Of a stretch of DNA of 64,000 nucleotides, positions 44,666 to 54,280 are shown piece after piece. The DNA is from a candidate division WOR-3 bacterium (GTDB lineage Bacteria; Hydrothermota; Tepidihabitantia; SM23-42; JAOAFX01), in NCBI GenBank assembly GCA_039802005.1, contig JBDRVV010000007.1:1-64000 (forward strand). Direction: 5' to 3'. Under the pieces are notes generated by a model. It was not told where the DNA came from. It made no database searches and saw nothing but the letters and a program-made list of their open reading frames with translations. Position 1 is the stretch's first letter. Each line of letters begins with the position of its first letter. Both the position numbers and the translations under genes were made by a program.

Positions 44666-46465
44666 ATGAAAAAGATTTTGTATCTGCTTCTCGTATTTCT
44701 TGTGTGCTATTCACTTCTTTATGCACTGAGTTATATAGAATCTTCACAGGGGTTAGAAAATCCTGCAATGGAGGGAGGTAGAACTGAAATGGAGATGGTT
44801 GACATCAATAATGATGGAAATATTGACATACTATCAATCGGTGACCACGGCTCACCGTATGTGAATACCCAGGAACACGGTGTGATGGTCTGGTTTGGCA
44901 ATGGTCAGGGTGTCTGGAATGTATATCAGAATGGTGATTTTGGATACGGTGGAATTGCTATCGGTGATGTTAATAATGATGGTCTTCTTGATATTGGTTA
45001 TGGGATGCACCACAACTACTCAAATAATGATTTTGGTGATTCAATTATGGAAGTTGCCCTTGGCGACGGCACCGGTCAAAACTGGACGCCCTGGGATGAT
45101 GGGATTTCTATCGGCGATCCTAATTACTGGGGTATGTTCTGCACAGACTTTGCAGATATTGATAATGATGGCGATTTAGACCTGGGGGGAAATTCATTCG
45201 GTGCGGATGATGGGATACATATCTTTATCAATCATCTTGATGGAACCTGGCATCAGTCATTCGGTTTTGTTGGTGGAAATTCTACAATGGATTTTATGTT
45301 CGGAGATGTAAATAATGACGGTTATGCTGATTTCTGTGCAGGGCATCAATACGGAAGTATATATATTGGAAATGGTTCGGGCGGTTTCTCAAATGCCGAT
45401 GGCAATTTGCCACCCGGGGGAAGTTCGGGCAGAAGGGGACCATCCCTTGGCGATGTTGATAACGATGGGGATTTAGATTTTGCCTTCTGTAATTCAAGCG
45501 GTGGGGTTGAAGTCTGGACCTGGCAGGGTAATAATAACTGGAGTTCTTATTCAACAGGATTACCCACCACCGGTCCTTATGACCTTACGCAATTATTTGA
45601 TATGAATCTTGATGGATTTGTTGATTTGTGTGCATTTGGTGATAGCACGGTTACAATATGGCGCAACACCGGTACAGGCTGGACACAGGATACAACATTT
45701 AAGACACCCAGTCCTGGGACACCCCGAGCATTCAGGGTAGGCACCGATGCAGATCATAATGGTTATCCAGATATCCTTGTTGTTGGTGATGAAGGTGATT
45801 CCTGGAATTCCCGCAATAGGCCAAGATTTTATAAAGAATCTTCTATACCACAGAATTTATTTATTTATCCAGTCTTCCCAAGGGGTGGACAGAAATTCTA
45901 TCGCGGTTCAGTTCAATTCATAAAATGGACCTGTGGAGTTCCTTCAGGAACTGCAACGATAAAACTTGAACTTTCCACATCCGGTCCAAATGGTCCCTGG
46001 AATCCCATTGCAACTAATTTGAAAAATAATTGTAGATACCAGTGGCGAATACCTTCTAATATTCAGGGTTCTGCTAATTGCTATATCAAATTTACTGCAA
46101 TGACTGTAAATGATACAGTGAGTGCAATTAATCCTTTGCCTTTTACAATACTGCCTATCGTAGGTAAAGAAGAGGTCGTTAGTCAAAATAATACTATAGC
46201 GAATCTGGCGGTATATCCAAATCCGGCAAGGGACAGGGTTTTTATCAAATTCAGCACGGCTGGTGAAAAAACCGAGATAAAGGTATATGATAATGTAGGA
46301 AATCTATTAAAGAGTATATTCAGGACAAAAGGCATTGGAACTTTCACGATTTATTGGGATAGAAAGGACTTAAGGGGCAGGTTGGTTCCTACAGGTACTT
46401 ATTTTATAGAACTGCAGACAAATGAAGGTAAAAAGATAAGACAAAAAATTGCGATAACAAATTGA
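44666..46465 (+). CDS. Secreted FG-GAP/VCBS-repeat protein with T9SS-type sorting domain
   Basis: The 599-residue protein has a signal peptide (ILYLLLVFLVCYSLLYA). Some seven VCBS/FG-GAP repeats follow, with calcium-binding-like DxNxDGxxD loops (DINNDGNIDIL, DVNNDGLLDIG, DIDNDGDLDLG, DVNNDGYADF, DVDNDGDLDFA, DMNLDGFVDLC). A beta-sandwich (VFPRGGQKFYRGSVQFIKW) comes next. The C-terminal sorting domain is VYPNPARDRVFIKF, IKVYDNVGNLL and VPTGTYFIELQ. It is probably exported to the cell surface. The seven-bladed propeller suggests binding rather than catalysis. Confidence 0.85.
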   Translation: MKKILYLLLVFLVCYSLLYALSYIESSQGLENPAMEGGRTEMEMVDINNDGNIDILSIGDHGSPYVNTQEHGVMVWFGNGQGVWNVYQNGDFGYGGIAIGDVNNDGLLDIGYGMHHNYSNNDFGDSIMEVALGDGTGQNWTPWDDGISIGDPNYWGMFCTDFADIDNDGDLDLGGNSFGADDGIHIFINHLDGTWHQSFGFVGGNSTMDFMFGDVNNDGYADFCAGHQYGSIYIGNGSGGFSNADGNLPPGGSSGRRGPSLGDVDNDGDLDFAFCNSSGGVEVWTWQGNNNWSSYSTGLPTTGPYDLTQLFDMNLDGFVDLCAFGDSTVTIWRNTGTGWTQDTTFKTPSPGTPRAFRVGTDADHNGYPDILVVGDEGDSWNSRNRPRFYKESSIPQNLFIYPVFPRGGQKFYRGSVQFIKWTCGVPSGTATIKLELSTSGPNGPWNPIATNLKNNCRYQWRIPSNIQGSANCYIKFTAMTVNDTVSAINPLPFTILPIVGKEEVVSQNNTIANLAVYPNPARDRVFIKFSTAGEKTEIKVYDNVGNLLKSIFRTKGIGTFTIYWDRKDLRGRLVPTGTYFIELQTNEGKKIRQKIAITN

Positions 46466-46491
46466 ATTTGTAATTTTTACACAAATACCCC

Positions 46492-46519
46492 TTGAATTTT
46501 TCTGTTATTTGAGTATTAT
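46492..46519 (+). promoter_or_regulatory. Leaderless promoter of the DUF362 gene
   Basis: TTGAAT (46492-46497), 16 bp, TATTAT (46514-46519), then CTATT and the ATG at 46525. Confidence 0.6.
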
Positions 46520-46524
46520 CTATT

Positions 46525-47535
46525 ATGCAAAATCTATATTTTCTTGATTTCCGTAAAAAACAGAAAGAAAATTACTTGAAAATGCTGGAAAAAATGGTAG
46601 AAATTTCTGGAGGGCTCAAGATAGTAGAAAATAATAAGATTGTTGCGGTAAAAACCCATTTTGGTGAAGATGGTAATCTTACTTTTGTCAATCCCTTGTA
46701 TGTGCGCAAGGTTGTGGATATGATAAAAAATACCGGTGCCCGACCCTTATTGATAGATACTACTACGCTTTATTCGGGGAGAAGATTTAAGGGTGATACC
46801 CATATTGAACTTGCAAAAGAACATGGTTTTGATTTTGCACCGATTATAATTGGCGACGGAATATATGGAGATGAATACTTTGAAATTAATGGTTCAAAGA
46901 TTGCAAGGGCTTTCAAAAACATTGATACGATATTTTGCATCAGTCATTTCAAGGGACATTTATTAACTGGCTTTGGTGGAGCGTTGAAAAACTTAGGAAT
47001 GGGTTTTGCCTCAAAGGGTGGCAAACTTCAATTACATTCTCGTTCCCGTCCTTATGTGGAAAAGGAAAAATGTACTTTCTGTCTTAAGTGTTATGATTAC
47101 TGTGCATATAGTGCCATTGAGAAGAATATGAAAAAAGTCCAGATAAACCATAATAAATGTAGTGGTTGTGCAGGTTGTATGTCTATCTGCCCACAAAGGG
47201 CAATTAGATTTTCCTGGAGTGCAGCCTCTGACGAAGTTCAAAAAGGGATTGCCCAGTATTCAGCAAATCTTGTAAAAAATAAAAAGATTTTCTATTTGAA
47301 TTTTATCATAAACATCACACCTGATTGTGATTGTCTTCACACATCTGAACCACCGATATGCCCCGATGTAGGTATTCTTGCAGGATTTGACCCGGTTGCA
47401 ATTGATTGTGCTTCTTATGATATGGTGAAAAACGATATTGATAAATTGCGTCCGGACATAGATTCGCAGGTCCAATTATATTATGGGGAGAAATTTGGTG
47501 CAGGGGAGCGTAATTATGAAATCAAAAATATATGA
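46525..47535 (+). CDS. DUF362 protein with two 4Fe-4S motifs
   Basis: The 336-residue protein has an N-terminal DUF362 domain (VAVKTHFGEDGNLTFVNP, ISHFKGHLLTGFGGALKNLGMG) interrupted by a bacterial ferredoxin insert with CTFCLKCYDYC and CSGCAGCMSICP. A C-terminal 'PDVGILAGFDPVAIDCASYDMV' completes the DUF362 signature. Such 'Fe-S center' proteins are widespread in anaerobes and their reaction is unknown. Redox or iron-sulphur work in the cytoplasm is plausible. Its 3' end overlaps the HD-GYP gene by 20 nt. Confidence 0.85.
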   Translation: MQNLYFLDFRKKQKENYLKMLEKMVEISGGLKIVENNKIVAVKTHFGEDGNLTFVNPLYVRKVVDMIKNTGARPLLIDTTTLYSGRRFKGDTHIELAKEHGFDFAPIIIGDGIYGDEYFEINGSKIARAFKNIDTIFCISHFKGHLLTGFGGALKNLGMGFASKGGKLQLHSRSRPYVEKEKCTFCLKCYDYCAYSAIEKNMKKVQINHNKCSGCAGCMSICPQRAIRFSWSAASDEVQKGIAQYSANLVKNKKIFYLNFIINITPDCDCLHTSEPPICPDVGILAGFDPVAIDCASYDMVKNDIDKLRPDIDSQVQLYYGEKFGAGERNYEIKNI

Positions 47536-48622
47536 ACTTAAGAAGAAGATTAGAGACCTTGAAACCTTGATTGATGCCTCACTTGTGTTTTCTTCAACCT
47601 TGGATATTGATACCTTAATAAATATCATTTTGCAAAAGGCAGAAGAACTTATGGATGCTGAGGCATCAAGTGTATTCCGAATTGATGAAGAAAAGAATGA
47701 ATTGTATTTTATCACTGCCCGTGGTGAAAAGGGTAAGGAAGTTAAAGAAATTCGCATTCCGATGGGAAAGGGTATTGTCGGGTGGGTTGCCCAACACAAA
47801 AAACCATTGCTCGTTCCTGATGTTACAAAAGACCCCCGCTGGTTCAGTGGTGTTGATAAGAAGACGAAATTTGTGACCCGTTCAATTCTTGCCGTGCCCC
47901 TTATGGTTAAAGGTAAGATAATAGGCGTTGCGGAAGTTTTAAATAAACGGGGTAATAAACAATTTAATGAAGATGATTTAGAAATGTATCTTGCGCTTGC
48001 AAATCAGATTGCTATTGCTATTGAGAATGCATCTTTATATAAGGAGCTTGATGAACTATTTTTATCTTCTATCAGGGCAATCGTTGAGGCAATAGATGCC
48101 AAAGACCCATATACAAAAGGACATTCAGCACGTGTCGTTGAATATGCATTGTTGATTGGTGAGGGTCTTGAGCTTGACAAAGAATCATTAAAGGATCTTG
48201 AATTGTCAGCAGTGCTGCACGATGTAGGGAAGATTGGCATACCGGATAGGATACTTTCTAAACCGGGGCTTCTGAATGAAGAAGAATATTCGTATATGAA
48301 GCGCCATCCTGAATTTGGTGCGGAGATTGTTGAACCAATAAAGAAGCTTAAAAGCCTTGTACCGAATATCCTTCATCACCATGAAAAATACGACGGCACA
48401 GGTTACCCAATGGGATTGAAAGGAGATAAAATTCCGCTGGGTGCAAGAATTATTGCGATTGCTGATTCATTTGATGCTATGACATCAGACCGTCCTTATC
48501 GTCCAAGAATGGAAACGAATGTAGCATTGAGTGAGATAAAAAAGAATCGCAAAACACAGTTTGACCCTAAACTTGCGGAACTTTTTATCAAGACATTTGA
48601 GCGACAATTTAAGAATGAATAG
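47516..48622 (+). CDS. GAF domain HD-GYP phosphodiesterase
   Basis: The protein is 368 residues from the ATG at 47516, which is preceded by AGGGGAG. A short coiled coil precedes a GAF domain (~20-165: LMDAEASSVFRIDEEKNELYF, GIVGWVAQHKKPLLVPD, SILAVPLMVKGKIIGVAEVLN). An HD-GYP domain follows (~175-365) with 'HSARVVEYALLIG', 'LSAVLHDVGKIGIPDRIL' and 'HHEKYDGTGYPMGLKGDKIP'. All metal-ligand motifs look intact, so hydrolysis of cyclic-di-GMP (or cGAMP) is likely. It overlaps DUF362 upstream and the CHASE2-cyclase downstream, pointing to one signalling unit. Confidence 0.9.
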   Translation: MKSKIYELKKKIRDLETLIDASLVFSSTLDIDTLINIILQKAEELMDAEASSVFRIDEEKNELYFITARGEKGKEVKEIRIPMGKGIVGWVAQHKKPLLVPDVTKDPRWFSGVDKKTKFVTRSILAVPLMVKGKIIGVAEVLNKRGNKQFNEDDLEMYLALANQIAIAIENASLYKELDELFLSSIRAIVEAIDAKDPYTKGHSARVVEYALLIGEGLELDKESLKDLELSAVLHDVGKIGIPDRILSKPGLLNEEEYSYMKRHPEFGAEIVEPIKKLKSLVPNILHHHEKYDGTGYPMGLKGDKIPLGARIIAIADSFDAMTSDRPYRPRMETNVALSEIKKNRKTQFDPKLAELFIKTFERQFKNE

Positions 48623-50279
48623 AATTTTGAAAAATCTTTTGATTTCTATTGGTGTTATTGTTGTTGTACATATCATCTGTCTTTACAAACCTCTTTATCA
48701 ACCTTTTGACCAGAAGATTTACGATCTTAAATATCGTATTGCGATATCGGAAAGGCACATAGAAGATATTGTGGTTATTGATATTGATGAGATTAGTTTA
48801 GAAAAATTGGGTCGTTATCAAAACTGGCCCAGGGTGTATTTTGCGGAGGTTATTGAATATTTGAGTTTAGCGAAATTAATCGGGATCGATATATTCTTTG
48901 GTGAACCTGACACACTGCCGGTATATGCAAGAAGATATTATCAAAAGCCAGATTTTGATTCTACCCTTATAAATGCAATATTGAATAATAAAAATGTGGT
49001 TCTTGTTTCTTCATTAAATAAAGAATCCATCTTTAGTTCTATATGCCCGAGCGGTGTTGGAGAGATAATTGCTGATGAAGATGGAGTCGTGCGTAATGGA
49101 TATAAAGAAATAAATCACAAACAGACATTCGCATATACAATTGCACGCCAAATAGGCAAGAATTTTTTTGATAATAAATTTTTAATTCATTATTTTGATT
49201 TAGAATCATTTCGCAGAATATCATTCAGTGATGTGTATTTACAGCGGGTGCCCAAGGAATATTTTACGGATAAAATAGTGCTGATTGGCGGAACTGCATC
49301 CGGTCTATTTGATTATCATGCGGTTCCATTTCGTAGACATTTCCCGGGGATATTGATACAGGCTAATTTAGTTAATGGCTTTATCAAAAATTTGAAAATA
49401 ACACAATTTCCCTATTTTTTTATTTTGTTAATAACAATATTTTTTTCGCTACTTATCGCTATCTTCACAAGTTTTTATCAAACAAGGGTGTATGTGCTTG
49501 TATATTTGATAAGTTTTCTATCAATTTTTATTCTTTCTCTTGTCCTTTTTTATAACAATATAGAATTTCAGAGCGTGCGCATTTATTATTCACTAATCCT
49601 GACGATAATAATTTCGCTTATATACCGCTATCGCTTTGAAGAAAGAGAAAAGCGTAGATTGAAATCTATCTTTTCAAGATATTATTCTAAGGAACTTTTA
49701 GAAAAAATTATCAAAGAACCACCCAGACTTGGTGGAGAAAGGGTTGCCTGCACAATTATTTTTGCGGATATAAGAAACTTCACTCCATATACAGAAAAGT
49801 CAACACCCGAAGAGGTAGCAAATTCTTTAAATAAATTTTTGACGGAAATGGTTATGATTGTATTCAAGTATCAAGGTAGGGTTGATAAATTCATTGGTGA
49901 TTGTGTGATGGCAGTATTTGGCCATCCGGTCAAATTAAAAAATTCGGCATTAAATGCCTGCCTCTGTGCGAAGGAAATGGTCAAGAGGGCTGAACAGCTT
50001 GGATTAAAGATTGGGGTGGGCATAAATTCTGGTGAGGTTGTGAGTGGAAACTTTGGTTCGCCAATGCGGATGGAATACACGGTTATTGGTGATGCAGTTA
50101 ATCTTGCTTCAAGGCTTGAGGGCTTGACCAAAGAATTTGGTGTGAGTGTAATCATTGGTAATGAAACATATAAAATGGTCTCATCACATCCAACAATTGA
50201 ACTTCACTTTAAAGAACTGGGTAAGGTAAAAGTGAAGGGTAAAGAAGAAGAAGTTATGATTTATGAGTTGGTTTTTTAA
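48615..50279 (+). CDS. CHASE2-domain class III adenylate/guanylate cyclase
   Basis: The protein is 554 residues from the ATG at 48615, overlapping the HD-GYP stop by 8 nt. One N-terminal membrane segment (LLISIGVIVVVHIICLY) is followed by an extracytoplasmic CHASE2 sensor (~30-255: VVIDIDEISLEKLGRYQNWPR, LIGGTASGLFDYHAVPF). Three further membrane helices come next, then a cyclase domain from ~375. Metal-binding Asp residues are in IIFADIRNFTPYT and KFIGDCVMAVFG, and the transition-state Asn/Arg lie in GDAVNLASRLEGL. It should make cAMP in response to an envelope signal. Confidence 0.9.
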   Translation: MNRILKNLLISIGVIVVVHIICLYKPLYQPFDQKIYDLKYRIAISERHIEDIVVIDIDEISLEKLGRYQNWPRVYFAEVIEYLSLAKLIGIDIFFGEPDTLPVYARRYYQKPDFDSTLINAILNNKNVVLVSSLNKESIFSSICPSGVGEIIADEDGVVRNGYKEINHKQTFAYTIARQIGKNFFDNKFLIHYFDLESFRRISFSDVYLQRVPKEYFTDKIVLIGGTASGLFDYHAVPFRRHFPGILIQANLVNGFIKNLKITQFPYFFILLITIFFSLLIAIFTSFYQTRVYVLVYLISFLSIFILSLVLFYNNIEFQSVRIYYSLILTIIISLIYRYRFEEREKRRLKSIFSRYYSKELLEKIIKEPPRLGGERVACTIIFADIRNFTPYTEKSTPEEVANSLNKFLTEMVMIVFKYQGRVDKFIGDCVMAVFGHPVKLKNSALNACLCAKEMVKRAEQLGLKIGVGINSGEVVSGNFGSPMRMEYTVIGDAVNLASRLEGLTKEFGVSVIIGNETYKMVSSHPTIELHFKELGKVKVKGKEEEVMIYELVF

Positions 50280-50305
50280 AAATGTAGTAATACACCTCAA
50301 AATCA

Positions 50306-51640
50306 ATGGAGAACGAATTAACTTCTGGTAAAAGGATTTCTGTCATAGAGGGCGTTTTTGCTCAATTCCATATCACCCTGACCGGAGGTATGTTTTTAAC
50401 TTCGTTTGCCCTGTTTTTAAATGCCAATCCATTTCAGATAGGTATTTTGACTGCGATTCCATCAATACTTGCGGGTGTTGGTTTCTTTGCTGCTTATATC
50501 GCAAATATAATTGGAAAGAGGAAATCACCCTGTCTTTTTACTGCATTGATTGGCAGGGGAATTTTTATATTTTTTGTTATTGCACTTGTTTTTAATATCC
50601 GAATCAGCATTAATACTTTTTTTGTTATAATATTTTTGTTTAATCTCCTTTTGAATTTTTCGGGTAATCTCTGGCTTTCCTGGATGAGTGATTTGATACC
50701 AAAAGAAGAGAGGGGAAGATATTTCGGGATTAGAACAACAATAATAAGTGCGGTTGGAATGGTTGTAAATTATCTTGGAGGAAAGGTCCTTGATTTTTTT
50801 GCACCAAATCAGGCGTTTATAATAATCTTTTCCACGGCTGTCTTTTTCTCTACCCTTGCGGGTATTACGCTTTCATTCCAGCCTGAGCCTAAATTTGAAA
50901 AAAAGGTTATACACTTTAAGGATGTATTCTTAAAACCGATGAAGGACCAAAATTTTGTTGCCCTTTTAAAATTTGTATCATTCTGGTATCTATTTGCAGG
51001 CATTGCAGCGCCTTTCTATGTGGTCCATATGATAAAAAATCTAAAAATGGCTTATTCAACGATTGCCATTTATGGAATCATTGCGGGCATTGCGAGTTTA
51101 GTATTTCAAATATTCTGGGGAAAAATGATTGACCGAGTCAGGTCAAAACCTATATTGGCAATAAACTTTGCGGGTACTATATTTTTGCCAATAATATGGC
51201 TTTTTGCCCGTTCGGATTTTATTTTACCGATATGGATTGATGCATTTTTTAGCGGTCTGTTCTGGTGTGGAATCAACCTGAGTCTTTTTAATATTTTATT
51301 GAGTTTGACTGAAGAGAAAGAATTGAAAGAATCATATTTTGCAGTTTTTTCTACAATAACAGGAATATGTGGTTTTTTGTCTTCACTCTTGGGTGGTTTG
51401 ATTGCCCAGTTACTTGAGAATTTCAGGTTTGAATTCATGGGACAGACATTTGTCAATTTTCATATCCTCTTTATAGGAACTTCATTTTTTAGATTTTTAA
51501 GTGTTTTTCTTTTGAAAAAAGTCCGTGAGAAAGAAGCTTATCCTGCTTTTCAGACCTTGCAATTAATTGGAGATTATGCAGTAAGAAGATTGAATGAACA
51601 CAAAGATTTGCTTTTGAATATATTACGATTCACAAAATAA
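50306..51640 (+). CDS. MFS transporter
   Basis: The 444-residue membrane protein has about twelve hydrophobic helices. The early loop 'ANPFQIGILTAIPSILAG' and the cytoplasmic 'LIPKEERGRYFGIRTTI' resemble the MFS motif A region. No substrate is inferable; UMF1/BtlA-like families are possible. It follows the cyclase by 26 nt without a separate promoter, so it may be co-expressed with the signalling genes. No clear Shine-Dalgarno is seen. Confidence 0.8.
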   Translation: MENELTSGKRISVIEGVFAQFHITLTGGMFLTSFALFLNANPFQIGILTAIPSILAGVGFFAAYIANIIGKRKSPCLFTALIGRGIFIFFVIALVFNIRISINTFFVIIFLFNLLLNFSGNLWLSWMSDLIPKEERGRYFGIRTTIISAVGMVVNYLGGKVLDFFAPNQAFIIIFSTAVFFSTLAGITLSFQPEPKFEKKVIHFKDVFLKPMKDQNFVALLKFVSFWYLFAGIAAPFYVVHMIKNLKMAYSTIAIYGIIAGIASLVFQIFWGKMIDRVRSKPILAINFAGTIFLPIIWLFARSDFILPIWIDAFFSGLFWCGINLSLFNILLSLTEEKELKESYFAVFSTITGICGFLSSLLGGLIAQLLENFRFEFMGQTFVNFHILFIGTSFFRFLSVFLLKKVREKEAYPAFQTLQLIGDYAVRRLNEHKDLLLNILRFTK

Positions 51641-51651
51641 AATCTCTTTGC

Positions 51652-51679
51652 TTGACATTTCAATCTTGATGATTAAAAT
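51652..51679 (+). promoter_or_regulatory. Leaderless promoter of scpA
   Basis: TTGACA (51652-51657), 16 bp, TAAAAT (51674-51679), 6 nt before the GTG at 51686. Confidence 0.7.
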
Positions 51680-51685
51680 AAAGGT

Positions 51686-52381
51686 GTGAAGATTGATATT
51701 GGAATTTATTATGGACCAATAGACCTCCTTGTATATCTGGTTCGCAAAAAAGAGGTTGATATATTTGATATCCCAATCGGGCAGGTTGCAGAAGAATATC
51801 TTGATTACATAAGAAAGATTGAACGGCAAGACCTTGAAGATGCAGCGGATTTTCTTTTGATGGCAGCAATTTTAATAAGATTAAAGGTTCGCTCGCTTTT
51901 GCCCAGAACCCCTGAAGACGAAGAAGAGGCAAAACCAATTACATTGATGCAGATTATTGAAGAATACAAAAAATTCAAAGAGATAGCACGGTATTTTGGA
52001 GAAATGGAAACACAGACGAGTAAACAATTCCCCCGTTTTGCAAAGGTAGAACCCACAACGGTGCTTGAAGAAGGAGATCTGACGAGCCTTATCCTTGCAT
52101 TCAAAAGTTTTAAACCCACTGAAAAAGAAGCAGTTTTGATAAAAAGACAATTAATACCGATTGAGAAGGTCATTGAAGATTTGACACAGGTTCTTGAAAA
52201 AAATGAAAAAATCAATTTTTTGAAATTCCTTCAAGAAAAAAGAAATACTTCTATAGCGGTATCATACTTCTTTGGTATGCTACAAATAGTAAAAGAAGGG
52301 CTGGCAAGTGTAGAACAGAATGAAACATTTGGAGAGATTTATTTATATAAAAAACAGATTGATACAAAACCGGGTATTTGA
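51686..52381 (+). CDS. scpA: Segregation and condensation protein ScpA
   Basis: The 231-residue kleisin of the SMC condensin complex bridges the two SMC heads. The N-terminal 'GIYYGPIDLLVYLVRKKEVD' and 'DAADFLLMAAILIRLKVRSLLP' are diagnostic. The C-terminal winged-helix region is present (VSYFFGMLQIVKEGLASVEQNE). The start is GTG, from a leaderless promoter. scpB, usually next, is not here. Instead a putative outer-membrane protein overlaps the stop (TTGA). Confidence 0.93.
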   Translation: MKIDIGIYYGPIDLLVYLVRKKEVDIFDIPIGQVAEEYLDYIRKIERQDLEDAADFLLMAAILIRLKVRSLLPRTPEDEEEAKPITLMQIIEEYKKFKEIARYFGEMETQTSKQFPRFAKVEPTTVLEEGDLTSLILAFKSFKPTEKEAVLIKRQLIPIEKVIEDLTQVLEKNEKINFLKFLQEKRNTSIAVSYFFGMLQIVKEGLASVEQNETFGEIYLYKKQIDTKPGI

Positions 52382-53586
52382 AAAATAACTGTATTTATAT
52401 GGAAATTAAAAATAGCACCTTTGACAGAATTTTTGAACAATTTAAACGAATCAATAATTATTTCTGGTTTCTGACATTTGGTGTTTGTCATTTTGTTTTT
52501 GCCTATGCACCTGAAGACTCAAATTATCAGTATCTTCTTGATAAACAACTTGCCCATTACTTTCAATCCTGGGAAACTGCATTTGATTCAACAAAAAATG
52601 GCATGCGGACAAGTCAGGGTTGTCTTGATTTACTTAACTGGTATATCAATCTTGAACTACGTTATGAAGCATATCTATCAAAAATTCTTGGTATTCGTTA
52701 CCAAAATCGTTATATCGGTGACTATGACATTCATATATCCAATCATTATTTTCAACCGTTTTTTCAATTAAAAGAAAACACCCGATTATTTTTATCAATA
52801 ACAACTCATTATTACAAAGGGGAAGATGAAATTGGAATTGGGTATTTTAGGGGTTATAATTATCTAAATTTTTTTGAATTTTTTTTGCTGGTAGAAAATT
52901 TTGATAGAAATTTTTCTCTCCAGGACATGACAGATGGACCGGATAAAATTATCTATAAGGGATTAAATTATCCGATTAAAATCAAAACAATTTTTAACAA
53001 AAAATGGTCAACGGGTAGGTTTAAAGCAGAGATTGAATTGGGAAGAAGGTATCAACTTGAGTCAACCGATAAACCATCAACATTTAGAGAAGAAGGATAC
53101 AGACATACAGCATTTATTCGTTGCTGGCAAGATGTTGGAATCTTCAGAATCGGGATTTTAAACGAATGCAAAATATATTTTAAAAAGAAAGATAACGCAG
53201 GGTTTGAAATTTCCGAGAAGATTTTTGATGCGATGCCCGAGTTGCAAATTACATATTTAAAGAGTAAAAAATGGATTCCCAATCTTTATCTAACCTATAA
53301 TTACAAGAATGAAATAGATACCCTACATTATGAAAGAAATGTATTTGCCTATCTTTTGGATCTTGAATATCATCCAGGCGGAAATTTCGTCTGGCATTTC
53401 GGGACCCAGAGAAATTTTTATCAAAATAATCAGGGAATTGAAATAAAAGAAAGGAGAATCAATGTAGGATTGGAATATCATTTTAAAAATGTATGGTTTT
53501 ATCTGGTGGAAGCGATGGAAGGCGATTTCCCAACACCTAAATATATGCACAATCATACTTATTTACATTTTATGCTACTTTTTTAA
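52378..53586 (+). CDS. Putative outer-membrane beta-barrel protein, unknown
   Basis: The protein is 402 residues from the TTG overlapping the scpA stop (TTGA); the ATG at 52399 would give 395. A hydrophobic segment (NYFWFLTFGVCHFVFA) may be a signal peptide. The rest is made of alternating amphipathic strands rich in Tyr, Phe and Trp (RLFLSITTHYYKGEDEIGIGYFRGYN, RINVGLEYHFKNVWFYLVEA), ending in aromatic 'YLHFMLLF' like an outer-membrane barrel. No family is recognised. It may belong with the export genes that follow. Confidence 0.5.
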   Translation: MKNNCIYMEIKNSTFDRIFEQFKRINNYFWFLTFGVCHFVFAYAPEDSNYQYLLDKQLAHYFQSWETAFDSTKNGMRTSQGCLDLLNWYINLELRYEAYLSKILGIRYQNRYIGDYDIHISNHYFQPFFQLKENTRLFLSITTHYYKGEDEIGIGYFRGYNYLNFFEFFLLVENFDRNFSLQDMTDGPDKIIYKGLNYPIKIKTIFNKKWSTGRFKAEIELGRRYQLESTDKPSTFREEGYRHTAFIRCWQDVGIFRIGILNECKIYFKKKDNAGFEISEKIFDAMPELQITYLKSKKWIPNLYLTYNYKNEIDTLHYERNVFAYLLDLEYHPGGNFVWHFGTQRNFYQNNQGIEIKERRINVGLEYHFKNVWFYLVEAMEGDFPTPKYMHNHTYLHFMLLF

Positions 53587-53623
53587 AGAATTTTTGGGTA
53601 TATAATGCTGTCGTATTTTTGAC

Positions 53624-53651
53624 TTGACAATTAGGGCTTTTTATATAAAAT
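53624..53651 (+). promoter_or_regulatory. Leaderless promoter of the exopolysaccharide export genes
   Basis: TTGACA (53624-53629), 16 bp, TAAAAT (53646-53651), 6 nt before the ATG at 53658. Confidence 0.7.
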
Positions 53652-53657
53652 AGAATT

Positions 53658-54278
53658 ATGTTTATAAAACTATTGCTATTATTCTGCATTAATGCGGAAT
53701 CTTCTACTTATCGTATTGAACCGGGTGATGTTCTGGAAGTTGTTGTTCTCGGACAGGAGGAATTATCCAGGGATTTGCTGGTAATGCATAACGGCAATAT
53801 CACATTCCCTTTGATCGGTGATATCCGTGTTGCTGGATTTACTACCAATGAAGTCGCTGATACAATTGCCAATCTTTTAAAAAGATATTTCGTTCAGCCA
53901 CTTGTGTCCGTAATTCTTAAAGGTCCCAGCATTTCTACGGTTGCAGTTTATGGTGAAGTGATCAGACCCGGAACAGTTAATTATCAAAGGGGCCTACGGA
54001 TAAGTGATTATGTTGCACTCGCTGGTGGTCCCAGCGACCGGGCTAATCTAAAGAAAGTCAGAATTGTGCGCAACACTGAGTCAGGGGTAAAGGTATATAC
54101 GATTAATCTTGATAATATTTTGAAAAAGGGAAGCGAAAAAGAAAATTTTGAACTGAAGGCAGGGGACTGGGTTTATATTGGTAGAAAGTTTATGATTAAC
54201 TGGGGTACGGTATTACAATTTGCAACGCTGACCCTGACCGCAGTTAACCTTTATGTTACGATTGAAAGGTTAAGATAA
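53658..54278 (+). CDS. Polysaccharide export (Wza-like) protein with SLBB domain
   Basis: The 206-residue protein has a short hydrophobic N-terminus (MFIKLLLLFCINAES). The Poly_export domain (YRIEPGDVLEVVVLGQEELS, NGNITFPLIGDIRVAGFTTNEV) is followed by one SLBB domain (STVAVYGEVIRPGTVNYQRG, VALAGGPSDRANLKKVRIVR). A C-terminal hydrophobic segment (WGTVLQFATLTLTAVNLYV) resembles the outer-membrane helix of Wza-type channels. It probably forms the outer-membrane exit for a capsule or exopolysaccharide. The downstream Wzc-like gene begins 2 nt later. Confidence 0.88.
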   Translation: MFIKLLLLFCINAESSTYRIEPGDVLEVVVLGQEELSRDLLVMHNGNITFPLIGDIRVAGFTTNEVADTIANLLKRYFVQPLVSVILKGPSISTVAVYGEVIRPGTVNYQRGLRISDYVALAGGPSDRANLKKVRIVRNTESGVKVYTINLDNILKKGSEKENFELKAGDWVYIGRKFMINWGTVLQFATLTLTAVNLYVTIERLR

Positions 54279-54280
54279 TT

